A DNA stretch of 50,514 nt from CAYNSX01 sp964400165. GTDB taxonomy: Bacteria; Armatimonadota; Hebobacteria; CAYNSX01. The position numbers and the translations under genes are program-made. This document shows positions 1 through 7,642 of the stretch, one piece after another (within the stretch, counting starts at the first letter, position 1; the number at the start of each line of letters is the position of its first letter). Below the pieces are notes generated by a model. That model did not search any database. It had not been told where the DNA came from and saw only the letters and a program-made list of their open reading frames with translations. The stretch spans positions 1-50,514 of the forward strand of contig CAYNSX010000014.1 of assembly GCA_964400165.1 (NCBI GenBank), in the 5' to 3' direction.

Positions 1-289
1 GCATCTGTACGGCCACCGCCTCCGCCAGTCGCGGCCCCTCCCACGCCAGCAGCGCCTCGATCACCTCGTCGCGCGGCAGCGCCGCGAGCGCCCGCGCCTG
101 ATCCCGTGCCCGCCGCGGCGCCCCGAGCCGCGCCAGCGTCGCCTGCATCGCCGCCACCCCGTGCTCCAGCGCCGCCGTCCGATCCCCCAGCACCCGCAGC
201 ACCACATCCACCTTCTGCGCGCCCGCCCGCACCATCACCCGCCGCTCGCTCTTCCCCAGCTGTTCCAAGTCAATCGCCTTCAATTTCAT
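1..289 (-). CDS. Phage tail assembly chaperone-like protein (partial, cut by window edge)
   Basis: The open minus-strand frame begins at ATG 289 and runs off the left edge. Its first residues are MKLKAIDLEQLGKSERRVMV, followed by an Ala/Arg/Leu-rich helical region. It lies just downstream of the tail tube gene, where siphophages carry the small tail assembly chaperone and then the tape measure gene; the assignment rests on that position and on its helical character, not on a motif. Two further copies of its 5' end lie upstream (343-406 and 460-499), each ending in a repeat. The ATG at 289 is the first that leads into the long frame without a stop. Confidence 0.5.
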   Translation of the reverse strand, partial: MKLKAIDLEQLGKSERRVMVRAGAQKVDVVLRVLGDRTAALEHGVAAMQATLARLGAPRRARDQARALAALPRDEVIEALLAWEGPRLAEAVAVQM

Positions 290-342
290 CTGTCTCTTTC
301 TCCCCCTCTCCATTTATGGGGAGGGGGTCGGGGGGAGGGGTT

Positions 343-406
343 CCCGCACCATCACCCGCCGCTCGCTCTTCCCCAGCTGTTCCAAATCAATCGCCTTCAA
401 TTTCAT
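343..406 (-). pseudogene. Second copy of the tail chaperone 5' end
   Basis: This is a near-exact copy of the first ~21 codons of the gene starting at 289, offset by 117 bases. It starts at ATG 406 and its reading frame stops at TAA inside the palindromic repeat. Only one base differs in the AAGTCAATCG stretch (AAATCAATCG here), so this duplication is recent. Confidence 0.85.
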
Positions 407-459
407 CTGTCTCCTTCTCCCCCTCTCCATTTATGGGGAGGGGGGCGGGGGGAGGGGTT

Positions 460-499
460 CCCGCACCGTCACCCGCCGCTCAAAGTCAATTGCGCTCAT
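460..499 (-). pseudogene. Third, diverged copy of the tail chaperone 5' end
   Basis: From ATG 499 the frame reads MSAIDFERRVTVRE and then enters the repeat and stops. It aligns with AIDLEQLGKSERRVMVR of the full gene but lacks LGKSE-like residues, so it comes from a different allele or an older event. Confidence 0.7.
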
Positions 500-820
500 G
501 TATTTCCTCTTCTTCTCCCCTCTCTCAATCGGGAGAGGGGGGACAGGGGGATGAGGACGACTCCCCCTCTCCATTTATGGGGAGGGGGGCGGGGGGAGGG
601 GACATTTCCCCCCTCTCCACTCGTTGGAGAGGGGGCTGGGGGTGAGGGCAGTTCCCCCGCTCCACGCAAGCGGCGAGGGGGCGATCTCGTCCGGCCATGA
701 AATGGCCGGACTCACAGTTCACGCCCCATGAATGGGGCTCGAACAGATGTCGAGTTCGCGCCCGCTTCAGCGGGCATTCACGGTGAGTCCGGGGATCTCA
801 TCCCCGGACAGTGGTTCCGA

Positions 821-1786
821 TTAATACGCCCCCACGCCATTCACCACCGTCACCTCCACCTCGCGCTCCTGGTTGCCCGGGTCGTTCAACGCCACGAACC
901 CGACCTCGTATACCAGCCGCCCGGGCGCCAGCGGCGCCGACGCCGCCGTCAGCCGCGCCCGCGTCACCCGCACCGACAACGCCCACGGCTCGCCCGCCGT
1001 AATCGTGCCGCCCGAGAACCCGAACAGCAGACTGCGCTCCGTCGCGTTCTTGAAATCGTGATAGCGCGTCAGCGACTCGAACGCCACCGTCATCCGCCCC
1101 TCGACCAGCGCCCCGCCCGCCGGCAGTCGCGCGATCTCGCCGCCGCTCCCCGCGCTCACGATGCTGTCTTGCAAACCCGTCGAGATCGAGAGGTCGAGGT
1201 CCTCGACCTCCGTCGTCGCCACGCCGTCAATCGACGCGGTGAACGAACTGTGGTGCAGCGGCACATCGGCCGGATATGCCACCGTCGCCGGCGTCACCTC
1301 CGCCTCCGTCTTGGCGACGAGGTCGCACTCGAACCCGAGCACCGACCCCGGCCGCGCGATCAGCGACAGCGCCGCCGCCCGCGCCCCCGCCACGCGCCGG
1401 CTCGTCAATCCGCCCATATTCACTTCCACCGTGTAACTCGGCAGCGTCGCCGACTCGAGCCGCGAGAAAGTGTGCTGATACACCCCCGGATTGCCCCCGC
1501 CCGGCGCCACCAGTTCCGCCGTGCTGCGCGCCCCCAGCGCCATCAGCAGCCACTCGCCGATCGTGTCGCCGCTCACCGGCCCCACCACCGTCCCGCGGTA
1601 GCGCGTCGGCCCCGAGACGACGCGCCGCACCCCGCGCGTCCCCGTGATCGCCTCCAGCGGCGCCACCGTCATCTCCGCCTGCAGGTCGCACCGGTCCACC
1701 GGCGTGAACCGCACCGGCGCCACCGCCGTCCCCCAGGTCGTCTCCCGCCCCAGCCCTACCGCACCCAACTCGCCCATGTACGGCAT
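821..1786 (-). CDS. Phage tail tube protein
   Basis: This 321-residue protein has the layout of siphophage major tail (tube) proteins: an N-terminal GLGRETTWGTAVAPVRFTPV-type segment, then beta-rich sequence with a central GVYQHTF region and a C-terminal sandwich-like part. Tube proteins stack as rings to form the tail lumen. It follows the tail completion gene and precedes the chaperone, as expected for a long-tailed phage. The start at 1786 has GGAG eight bases upstream. A plus-strand secreted gene (1922-2401) sits between it and the rest of the module. Confidence 0.75.
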   Translation of the reverse strand: MPYMGELGAVGLGRETTWGTAVAPVRFTPVDRCDLQAEMTVAPLEAITGTRGVRRVVSGPTRYRGTVVGPVSGDTIGEWLLMALGARSTAELVAPGGGNPGVYQHTFSRLESATLPSYTVEVNMGGLTSRRVAGARAAALSLIARPGSVLGFECDLVAKTEAEVTPATVAYPADVPLHHSSFTASIDGVATTEVEDLDLSISTGLQDSIVSAGSGGEIARLPAGGALVEGRMTVAFESLTRYHDFKNATERSLLFGFSGGTITAGEPWALSVRVTRARLTAASAPLAPGRLVYEVGFVALNDPGNQEREVEVTVVNGVGAY

Positions 1787-1921
1787 CCGCGTTCTCCAAT
1801 CTTTGCGTTTCTTCTATCGCCGTTTCACCGTCGAGCATTTCCCACATCGTTCCGCCCTCCCGCGCCGCCGTCGCGAGTACAATCCGCGGCAGAGCGCTTG
1901 GCGCTCCATGGGAGGTTCAGG

Positions 1922-2401
1922 GTGAACCGATTACTGCATCACCGCGCGCTGCGCGCGTTCGTACTCTTGCTGTGCGGTCTCGCGGTCCTCGCCCCTGCCG
2001 CCTGGGCCCCGCAATCCGGTGGCAAACCCGAGAAGGGCAAGGTCGGCACGCCCGCCTGGATCACCGGCAGCGACCTCTTCTCGGTGCCTATCAGCGTCAA
2101 ATTCGGCGTTGCTACCGCGGGCGAGAACGCCGGCTTCACCATCGTCACCAGTTTGACCGTGACCATTCCGTCGAAAACCATTCCGCTGCCGCCCGTCGTT
2201 ACGCCGGTGCAGAAGGTCCCGAATGTCGCCCCCGACACCGATGGCATGGTGCCCATCGTCCCGCCCCAAGTGCCCTGGGACCGCGATGGCGGCACTTACA
2301 GCGGACCGGTGGACTTGGGCTTCTTCATCGAGTTCCGCAACCCCGACAACATCACCCAGTTCACCTTCACTTTCGAGGAGACCGTCACCGTCATCCCGTA
2401 A
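1922..2401 (+). CDS. Secreted protein of unknown function within the phage module
   Basis: The GTG start at 1922 is supported by GGGAGG a few bases upstream. The product is 159 residues: a signal peptide (RAFVLLLCGLAVLAPAAWA), then a beta-rich domain with VPPQVPWDRDGGTYSGP and a C-terminus FTFTFEETVTVIP. I do not recognise a family. A TACAAT box at 1878-1883 could be its -10 element, but I see no clear -35. It runs against the direction of all phage structural genes, so it looks like an independently expressed cargo gene. A longer same-frame ORF reaching further upstream is repeat- and antisense-derived and was trimmed. Confidence 0.7.
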   Translation: MNRLLHHRALRAFVLLLCGLAVLAPAAWAPQSGGKPEKGKVGTPAWITGSDLFSVPISVKFGVATAGENAGFTIVTSLTVTIPSKTIPLPPVVTPVQKVPNVAPDTDGMVPIVPPQVPWDRDGGTYSGPVDLGFFIEFRNPDNITQFTFTFEETVTVIP

Positions 2402-2583
2402 GCGCAAACGCCCTCGGTGCCGCGCGGTTGGGGGGCCCCGGCGTGCCGGGGCCAGAATCGCCTCGGCACCGTAGTCGCCGCAGGAATGCGGCTCCTACAA
2501 AACCCTCGTTTCCTTGTTTCCTTGTTTCCTCGCCGTTGTGTCCCCCCTCTCCGCTCGTCGGAGAGGGGGCTGGGGGGAGAGGG
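2402..2583. repeat. Repeats after the secreted gene
   Basis: The stretch holds the GTCGCCGCAGGAATGCGGC hairpin family (about 2473-2497), the GTTTCCTTGTTTCCTCG motif (2508-2532), and one CCCCTCTCC-type palindrome (about 2541-2580). No gene is seen. Confidence 0.75.
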
Positions 2584-3009
2584 CTACCTCACCATCACCG
2601 TCACCACCACCCGCGCCGTCGCCCGAAACATTTCGCCGTCGCGCACCCGCCCGAACCGCGCCACCCCGATCTCTGCGCCGAACCAAAACCCCGGCTCCAC
2701 CAGGTGGTCCGTCAGCACCGTCCCGATGTTGTCCGCCAGCCGGTGCGCCTCGCGGTCGCTCTCGCCCGGCGCCTCCATCACCACCACCTGCCCCTCGATG
2801 TCGAATGACAGCCGGTGATATGCCGGCGTTCCGCCCGCCACCGCCGCCTGCGGCACCACCGTCCGCAACTCCACCCCGACCGCCGCCCACGCCGGCGCCT
2901 GCCGCACCCGGCCATACCACACCCGCGCCACCGCCTGCCGCAGTCCATCACTCACCCGACTGTCATTGGCCAGCACATCGACGATCTGTTGTTGCACCGC
3001 TTCAAACAT
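2584..3009 (-). CDS. Phage tail completion / head-tail joining protein
   Basis: A 141-residue protein beginning MFEAVQQQIVDVL with a helical N-terminus, then alternating strands including YHRLSFDIEGQVVVME and a C-terminal RATARVVVTVMVR. Size and position between the connector and the tail tube fit the minor tail/tail-terminator class (lambda gpU- or gpZ-like role) that closes the tail or joins it to the head. GGAGTGA lies just before the ATG. Family assignment is by context; no diagnostic motif was found. Confidence 0.5.
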   Translation of the reverse strand: MFEAVQQQIVDVLANDSRVSDGLRQAVARVWYGRVRQAPAWAAVGVELRTVVPQAAVAGGTPAYHRLSFDIEGQVVVMEAPGESDREAHRLADNIGTVLTDHLVEPGFWFGAEIGVARFGRVRDGEMFRATARVVVTVMVR

Positions 3010-3351
3010 GATTCACTCCTTCATGCCCCTCTCCGTGAGACGGAGAGGGGTTGGGGTGAGGTCGGCTCCCCCCTCTCTCACTTCGGGAGAGGGGGGCCAG
3101 GGGGTGAGGACGATCTCCCTCTCCCCGTACACGGGGAGGTTTCTCCGTTCCCTNNNNNNNNNNNNNNNNNNNNNNNNNNNNNNNNNNNNNNNNNNNNNNN
3201 NNNNNNNNNNNNNNNNNNNNNNCGCAGGTCGCCAGACCTGCACCATTCAAAATCAACTGCACAGGCGTGGCCGCCTGCGCTGAGTAAGAGTCCCCACCAC
3301 CAACGACCCACGACCCCACGACCGCCCTGTCCATTCATCATTCATCAATCA
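3010..3351. repeat. Repeat cluster with an assembly gap
   Basis: Three CCCCTCTCC-type palindromes (about 3027-3063, 3068-3109, 3116-3143) lead into 69 N bases at 3154-3222. After the gap come the CGCAGGTCGCCAGACCTGC hairpin and a CAGGCGTGGCCGCCTG hairpin (3223-3283), then a degenerate ATTCATC repeat (3332-3360) that runs into the end of the next gene. The gap probably reflects unresolved repeats. Confidence 0.8.
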
Positions 3352-3738
3352 TCATTCATTCGCTGTCTTGTAGCGGAGCCGCTCCCTGGGAGAATTGCCC
3401 GCCAGCACCACCTCGCCGCCCGACAACTGCGCCAGCCGCTCCTCGGTCAGCCGCCGGTATTCCTCGGCGAACGCCGGCAGCGCCCCGACCGGGTGCATCA
3501 CCAGCATCAGGTAATACGCCGCCCGCAGTCGCGACAGTTGCGTGACGAAATCCACCGTCGCCGCGAACGCCGCCGGGTCGTAGCCGCCCCGCGCCCCCGC
3601 CTGGTCCACATCCCGGTCGGCCAGCACGATGCACGCCGTCACATTCCGCGTCCCCGCCCCGCTGTCCGGCACCGCGCTCGCATCCACATTCGTCAGCAGT
3701 TCCCGCACCTGAGCAGGTGTTGAGTAAGGTTGCGCCAT
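3352..3738 (-). CDS. Phage head-tail connector protein
   Basis: This 128-residue protein starts MAQPYSTPAQVREL, the opening typical of small HK97 gp6-like or DUF-type head-tail connectors, followed by a helical body (AFAATVDFVTQLSRLRAAYYL). Such proteins form a ring under the portal. It sits directly after the major capsid gene. The ATG at 3738 has CGAAGGAGG upstream. A second copy of this start with its own CGAAGGAGG lies beyond a repeat at 3833-3873. Confidence 0.6.
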   Translation of the reverse strand: MAQPYSTPAQVRELLTNVDASAVPDSGAGTRNVTACIVLADRDVDQAGARGGYDPAAFAATVDFVTQLSRLRAAYYLMLVMHPVGALPAFAEEYRRLTEERLAQLSGGEVVLAGNSPRERLRYKTANE

Positions 3739-4097
3739 CTACGCCTCCTTCGAATCACTGTCCGGGATGCTCGCCGTCCCTCTCCTCTTCAGGGAGAGGG
3801 TGCCCGGAGCGCAGCGGAGGGCGGGAGAGGGCAACTCCCGCACCTGCGCGGGCGTTGCATACGGTTGTGCCATCACGAACCTCCTTCGCCCCGGTAGCCC
3901 CGCAATTCCCATTGGGGGGACAACGAACAAAGCCCCGGATTCGGAAATCCGGGGCTACCGATTTCTGAATTTCAGGGCCGGCCCCCGCCGGCCCCATCCT
4001 TCGCAGTCCTACGACCGACGACCGACGACCCCACGATCCCACGACCGTCGTCCGCTGTTCTCATTCATCATTCATCAATCATCATTCATGGTGGCGT
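3739..4097. repeat. Repeats between connector and capsid genes
   Basis: A CCCTCTCCtcttcaGGGAGAGGG palindrome with a GCGCAGCGGAGGGCGGGAGAGGG arm is at 3777-3832. A hairpin element with CCCCGGATTcggAAATCCGGGG lies near 3932-3958, and an ATTCATC-type simple repeat at 4061-4090. Also present is the duplicated connector start (listed separately). Confidence 0.8.
3833..3873 (-). pseudogene. Duplicate 5' end of the connector gene
   Basis: From ATG 3873 it reads MAQPYATPAQVREL and then runs into the repeat. Against the real gene start, eight codons differ synonymously and one changes the residue (Ala for Ser). It retains its own CGAAGGAGG site. The excess of silent changes shows that this piece once evolved as coding sequence. 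Confidence 0.85.
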
Positions 4098-5069
4098 TCA
4101 CGCCACATCCGCCACCAAAATGTTCTCCACCTTCGTCAGCACCGGCAGCCCGTGCTCTTCGACGAGCACCCACACCGTCGCCGGGTCCTCCGCCTCCCAC
4201 GCCTTGGCGAACTTGCCGGGCCGGAACCCGCTCTTCGGGTCCGTGCTCGGCGCCACCAGGTAGCGGGCGAAATCCGTCCCCGCGCACAGGAAGAACCGGT
4301 CATTGCCGATGAACGGCGTGAAGGTCCCGCTGTCGTTGATGAAGCCCGCGTCATAGACGGTGATTTCGAGGCCGAGCAGCCGCGTCAGGTAACCCGACTG
4401 CAGGACATCGCTGCGCAATTGGTCGCCCATCAGGTCGCGCACGCCGGTGTTCTTCATCAGGTATTCCGCCACCGTCGAATTGCAGTACGCCCGGCTCGGC
4501 ACCTCGCCCGAATCCTGCGCCACCACCTGCTTCCAGTCCGTGATGTCGCCGAGGATGTCGGCCGCCGGGTTCGACCACACCGTCCCCGCCGTCGGCGTGT
4601 GCGTCGCGTCGAGGTCATAGTCGATCGAGAACTTCACATCGTCCTGATTGACCGACAGCGACCCCGCCAGCGCCTGCCAGCGCGCCCACTCCTTGCGGTA
4701 TTCGAGGCGAATGTTCAGGTCCTCGAGTTCCGCCCGGATGCTCTGCTCGGCGAAGGGCAGATGCTCCGTCCCCGGCTGCCGCAGCCACGCCATCGTCGAA
4801 CCGGAGAGTTGTTTCTTTTCCTTGATCGAGGCGACCGTCGCCCGCATCGACTCGATGCCCATGCGCGACACGATCTTCGCCTCGCTGTCCGGCGCGACGA
4901 ACTCCGCCATCGTGCGCGACCGCTTGATCACATCCCACTCCGCCAGGTTGCTCGCCGCCGGCATCTCCGCAAACAGCGACGCCCCCACGAACTGCGGCGC
5001 CGGAAACTTCTGCACCAGCGCCGTCAGCACTTTGTGCTGCAAAATCGTCAACTCGCCAAACCCAGCCAT
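4098..5069 (-). CDS. Major capsid protein, lambda gpE family
   Basis: The protein (about 323 residues) matches the layout of the Phage_cap_E family: TILQHKVLTALVQKFP near the N-terminus, RQPGTEHLPFAEQSIRAEL in the middle, an SNPAADILGDITDW segment (a typical PxxD-type region) and a C-terminal RPGKFAKAWEAEDP. The family forms the icosahedral shell and pairs with a gpD-type decoration protein, which is encoded just upstream (5187-5525). Two adjacent ATGs (5072, 5069) are possible; GGAG is better spaced for 5069. No frameshift is visible. Confidence 0.85.
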   Translation of the reverse strand: MAGFGELTILQHKVLTALVQKFPAPQFVGASLFAEMPAASNLAEWDVIKRSRTMAEFVAPDSEAKIVSRMGIESMRATVASIKEKKQLSGSTMAWLRQPGTEHLPFAEQSIRAELEDLNIRLEYRKEWARWQALAGSLSVNQDDVKFSIDYDLDATHTPTAGTVWSNPAADILGDITDWKQVVAQDSGEVPSRAYCNSTVAEYLMKNTGVRDLMGDQLRSDVLQSGYLTRLLGLEITVYDAGFINDSGTFTPFIGNDRFFLCAGTDFARYLVAPSTDPKSGFRPGKFAKAWEAEDPATVWVLVEEHGLPVLTKVENILVADVA

Positions 5070-5186
5070 CATGTCTCCTTTCGTTGTTGAATGACGGGAC
5101 TCGTGTCACGTGTGACGTGTTACGGGATTAGAAGAACTGTCATCCCGTGACACCTGACACCTTCCCCGTCACACGACCCGTACACC
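5070..5186. repeat. GTGACACCTGACACC-type repeat
   Basis: Short direct and inverted pieces of GTGTCACGTGTGACG and TGTCATCCCGTGACACCTGACAC lie at 5102-5160. The same family recurs at about 10530-10555 and 23705-23775. Confidence 0.6.
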
Positions 5187-5525
5187 TTACACAAACAAGC
5201 ACAGCTTCAAATCACCCTTCCCCGCCGCATCCAGCCCGACCAGCGCGCTCTCCTTGAAGACCCCGTGGATGTACGCCGGCGCCAGCTGGTCGCTGCTCGT
5301 CGCATCCACCTTGTCGGCGAGAATCCCTACCGCCGTCTGGGTCCCGTCCGTCGCCGCGTTGTCATAGGCGGCATACTTCCCCGACGCCGTCACCTTGCCG
5401 AGCACCGTCCCCGCCTCGAGCACCCCTTCGCCCGACGCCACCGTCACCGACACCACGATCGTGTGGTCGCTCGCCAAAATCCGCTTCGGCGTCTCACTCG
5501 TGCTGCTCACACCCGGAATCGGCAT
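5187..5525 (-). CDS. Head decoration protein, lambda gpD family
   Basis: A 112-residue protein with the hallmarks of the HDPD family: GTVLGKVTASGKYAAYDNAA, then DGTQTAVGIL and AYIHGVFKESAL. Trimers of such proteins bind and stabilise the expanded capsid. It lies directly upstream of the gpE-like capsid gene, as in lambda. The start at 5525 is preceded by TCGAAAGGAGG. A second start region with the same TCGAAAGGAG lies beyond a repeat at 5643-5682. Confidence 0.85.
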   Translation of the reverse strand: MPIPGVSSTSETPKRILASDHTIVVSVTVASGEGVLEAGTVLGKVTASGKYAAYDNAATDGTQTAVGILADKVDATSSDQLAPAYIHGVFKESALVGLDAAGKGDLKLCLFV

Positions 5526-5843
5526 CCATTGCCTCCTTTCGAGTCACACAACATTGGCCTTCGCACCGCACACTGGTAGATGGTCGTCCCTCTCCTCTTC
5601 AGGGAGAGGGTGGCCGGAGCGCAGCGTAGGCCGGGTGAGGGCTGCTCCGGTAGTGGCATTGCCAGTCTCCTTTCGACATTTGCGATTTCTAGTTATTGGT
5701 GGCCCGGCAATTCCCATTGCCGGGACGATCGCGAATCTCCCCGGATTGGGAAATCCGGGGCTACCAATGCCGTTTCACTCGCCCCTCTCCGCTCGTCGGA
5801 GAGGGGTTTACCCCGAGCGCAGTCGAGGGGCTGGGGGTGAGGG
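5526..5843. repeat. Repeats between decoration and scaffold genes
   Basis: A CCCTCTCCtcttcaGGGAGAGGG palindrome is at about 5587-5640. A hairpin element GGCAATTCCCATTGCC with CCCCGGATTgggAAATCCGGGG lies at about 5706-5762, and a second CCCTCTCC-type palindrome with a long TCGAGGGGCTGGGGGTGAGGG arm at 5781-5842. Confidence 0.8.
5643..5682 (-). pseudogene. Duplicate start region of the decoration gene
   Basis: TCGAAAGGAG followed by ATG 5659 reads MPLPEQ, against MPIPGV in the full gene, then enters the repeat. The ribosome binding site and the first four codon positions align; the match is short, so this is weaker than the other duplicated termini. Confidence 0.55.
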
Positions 5844-7025
5844 CTATTCCCCCATCACCCGTTTCGCATACCGCTCCGCATGTTGCGCGCTCAACTCCCC
5901 CGCCGGAAACTCCAGCGCCCGCCCCTTCTCGCTGTAGTCCACCACCGGCCCGTTCGCCCGCAACACCTGCTCGAACGCATCGGCGACGCTGACCGCCGCA
6001 TCGCCTTCCGCAAACTGCACCGGCTGCGCCGTCTGCGAACGGAGTAACGCGAGCGCCGGCGGCGCCGCCGCCGGCCGCAGCAAGCCCTCCGCCGTCCACG
6101 CCGCGATGCGCGCCGTGATCGCCGCGTCGTCCTCCGGCGCGACTTCGTCCGTCATCGCCGCCGGCTGCTCCGCGGTCTCGGCCGCCAAAAGCGCCGGCCC
6201 TTCGTCATACGCCTCCGCACCCGGCAGGCCCACCAACTCCCGCAACAACCCAAAGAATTGCCGTACCTTCGTTCCCATCACGCCATCTCCTTTCGACTTT
6301 CCAGTCACCGCAGGCGTCCCCGCCTGTTCTTCACTCCCCTCTCCATTCATGGGGAGGGGCTGGGGGAGGGGTTGTAGTTCCGCGCAGTCACCCACACCGA
6401 CCTCACCCCCATCCCCTCTCCGTCTCACGGAGAGGGGCGAGTCCAGCGATGAGAGGTCTTCGTTCCCCTCTCCCGCCCTCCGCTGCGCTGCGGGCACCCT
6501 CTCCCTGAAGTGGAGAGGGACAACTGGCTCCCCAACGCTGTTCATCCCCCCTTCTCCACTTGTTGGAGAGGGGGGTTGGGGGGAGAGATCCCCAAAATGC
6601 AACCCCGCCCACACCCGCAAATCCTTGATCGCCGGCACCAGCACCAGCGCCACCGCACGCAGCACCAGCCGCAGCACCCGCGGCGCCGCCTCGCCCGGCA
6701 CCGTCACGCGCAACCGCGGATGAATCTCCGCCGACACCCGATAGCGCCGCTCAACGAGCGCCCGGAACACCGCATCGGGAATGTTCACGAAGTCGGCCAG
6801 CAGCCGGTCGTCGTCGCGCCACACTCGCGCCACCTCGCCCACGCCCGGCAGCCCGAGCAACTCCGGCAGCCGCTGGTCCTCGCCGTGCCCCAACTTCAGC
6901 GGCGGCCGCCACACCGGCGCCAGCGCCGCGAAATGCACCGCTAGCACCTCGAGGTCCTCCGCGGCATACCGCCGCCCATGCCACACGCCGGTGCGAAAGA
7001 TCTCCACATTGGATAAAGAGTTCAC
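5844..7025 (-). CDS. Prohead protease / scaffold protein, repeat-interrupted
   Basis: The frame is open from GTG 7025 (GGAGG five bases upstream) to 5844, about 393 residues. The first ~145 residues (NVEIFRTGVWHGRRY, then LKLGHGEDQRLPELLGL and RVSAEIHP) resemble phage head maturation proteases, which cleave scaffold during capsid assembly. The last ~144 residues (from MGTKVRQFFGLLRELVG) are acidic and helical and look like the scaffold part. Between them about 100 residues are translated palindromic repeats (LSPQPPSPTSGEGG, LSVRRRGDGGE, PQPLPMNGEG). An internal ATG at 6278 with its own ribosome site may start the scaffold part separately, so this could be one interrupted gene or two fused ones. 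Confidence 0.65.
   Translation of the reverse strand: MNSLSNVEIFRTGVWHGRRYAAEDLEVLAVHFAALAPVWRPPLKLGHGEDQRLPELLGLPGVGEVARVWRDDDRLLADFVNIPDAVFRALVERRYRVSAEIHPRLRVTVPGEAAPRVLRLVLRAVALVLVPAIKDLRVWAGLHFGDLSPQPPSPTSGEGGMNSVGEPVVPLHFRERVPAAQRRAGEGNEDLSSLDSPLSVRRRGDGGEVGVGDCAELQPLPQPLPMNGEGSEEQAGTPAVTGKSKGDGVMGTKVRQFFGLLRELVGLPGAEAYDEGPALLAAETAEQPAAMTDEVAPEDDAAITARIAAWTAEGLLRPAAAPPALALLRSQTAQPVQFAEGDAAVSVADAFEQVLRANGPVVDYSEKGRALEFPAGELSAQHAERYAKRVMGE
6276..6295 (-). promoter_or_regulatory. Internal ribosome binding site and start for the scaffold part
   Basis: TCGAAAGGAG stands eight bases before ATG 6278. The same TCGAAAGGAG precedes the decoration gene, and CGAAAGGAG precedes the capsid gene. It suggests independent translation of the final 144 codons (5844-6278). 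Confidence 0.6.
6300..6600. repeat. Four palindromic repeats inside an open reading frame
   Basis: CCCCTCTCC-type palindromes lie near 6335-6376, 6411-6436, 6463-6522 and 6549-6590, with a CAGGCGtccCCGCCTG hairpin near 6311. All are read through without a stop in the protease/scaffold frame. Confidence 0.85.
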
Positions 7026-7133
7026 ACTCACCTCCGAATACACGCAGCCAAGAATCAATTACCAGCAAGGGATGCTGGTAGTCCCCTCTCCTCTTCAGGG
7101 AGAGGGGTACGCGCAGCGGGGGTGAGGGGGATT

Positions 7134-7184
7134 CCCATGCCACACGCCGGTGCGAAAAATCTCGACACTGTTGAGTTGATGCAC
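7134..7184 (-). pseudogene. Second copy of the protease gene 5' end
   Basis: GGAGG (7191-7195) and GTG 7184 open a frame VHQLNSVEIFRTGVWHGN that ends in the repeat. It matches NSLSNVEIFRTGVWHG of the complete gene; codons in the VEIFRTG core differ mainly at third positions. Confidence 0.8.
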
Positions 7185-7431
7185 CCCACACCTCCAACAT
7201 CAGGAAAGAAGGAACAATGGAAAAGAGAACGAACAAACAACAACCGAATCACAGACACCCCTCTCCATTCATGGGGAGGGGACGGGGGAGGGGTCACCCC
7301 GCCTGCCATCCTCCCCCCAGCCCCCCTCTCCCGTTGAGAGAGGGGGAAACAGCAATCCATTGTTTCTTTGCTGCCCCTCTCTCAATTCGGGAGAGGGGCG
7401 CGCCGAGCGCACGCGAGGCGCGGGGAGAGGA

Positions 7432-7477
7432 CGACCCGCCCCGTCCGAAAAACCTCCACCCCATTCAGTTCATGCAC
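7432..7477 (-). pseudogene. Third copy of the protease gene 5' end
   Basis: GGAGG and GTG 7477 open VHELNGVEVFRTGR, which then runs into repeat sequence. Compared with the other two copies, Val, Arg, Thr and Gly codons are silent variants, so this is a more distant allele. Confidence 0.75.
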
Positions 7478-7642
7478 CCCACGCCTCCAACAGAAAGAAA
7501 CGAGGAAGCAAGGAAACGAGGATCGTGGTAGGAGAGGCATTCTTTTCCTGACCCGACGCGGCCGAGATAGCTCAACTGCACAGGCGTGGCCGCCTGCGCT
7601 GACTACTGAATTCAGTCACCGCAGGTCGCCAGACCTGCACCT

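Larger units (their letters stand above)
290..820. repeat. Cluster of five palindromic repeats and a nested hairpin element
   Basis: Copies of the CCCCTCTCC-loop-GGAGAGGGG repeat lie near 299-340, 416-457, 514-557, 564-600 and 607-648, between duplicated gene starts. From about 688 to 820 there is a different composite: consecutive hairpins GGCCatgaaatGGCC, GCCCCatgaatGGGGC, CCCGCttcaGCGGG and TCCGGGGatctcatCCCCGGA, enclosed by an outer inverted repeat CTCAC/GTGAG. A related composite lies at 20600-20745. Confidence 0.85.
7026..7642. repeat. Repeat-filled spacer with two duplicated gene starts
   Basis: CCCCTCTCC-type palindromes are near 7082-7130, 7257-7300, 7322-7350 and 7374-7428. A GTTTCCTCG/CGAGGAAACG-type motif lies near 7500-7525, and the CAGGCGtggcCGCCTG plus GCAGGTCgccaGACCTGC hairpins at 7578-7640. 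Two copies of the protease gene start are listed separately. No other gene is seen. Confidence 0.8.

Noticed and set aside
226..499. Regular tandem units (117, 127 and 138 bases) that might suggest a CRISPR array
   Set aside because: Units contain gene ends plus palindromes, there are only two or three of each, and no short repeat-spacer pattern or cas gene is present.
728..1921. The long plus-strand frame leading into the secreted protein at 1922
   Set aside because: It is antisense to the tail tube gene and Arg/His-rich; the GTG at 1922 has a proper ribosome site and signal peptide.
3154..3222. Protein frames running through the N stretch
   Set aside because: These are undetermined bases in a repeat cluster and support no gene.
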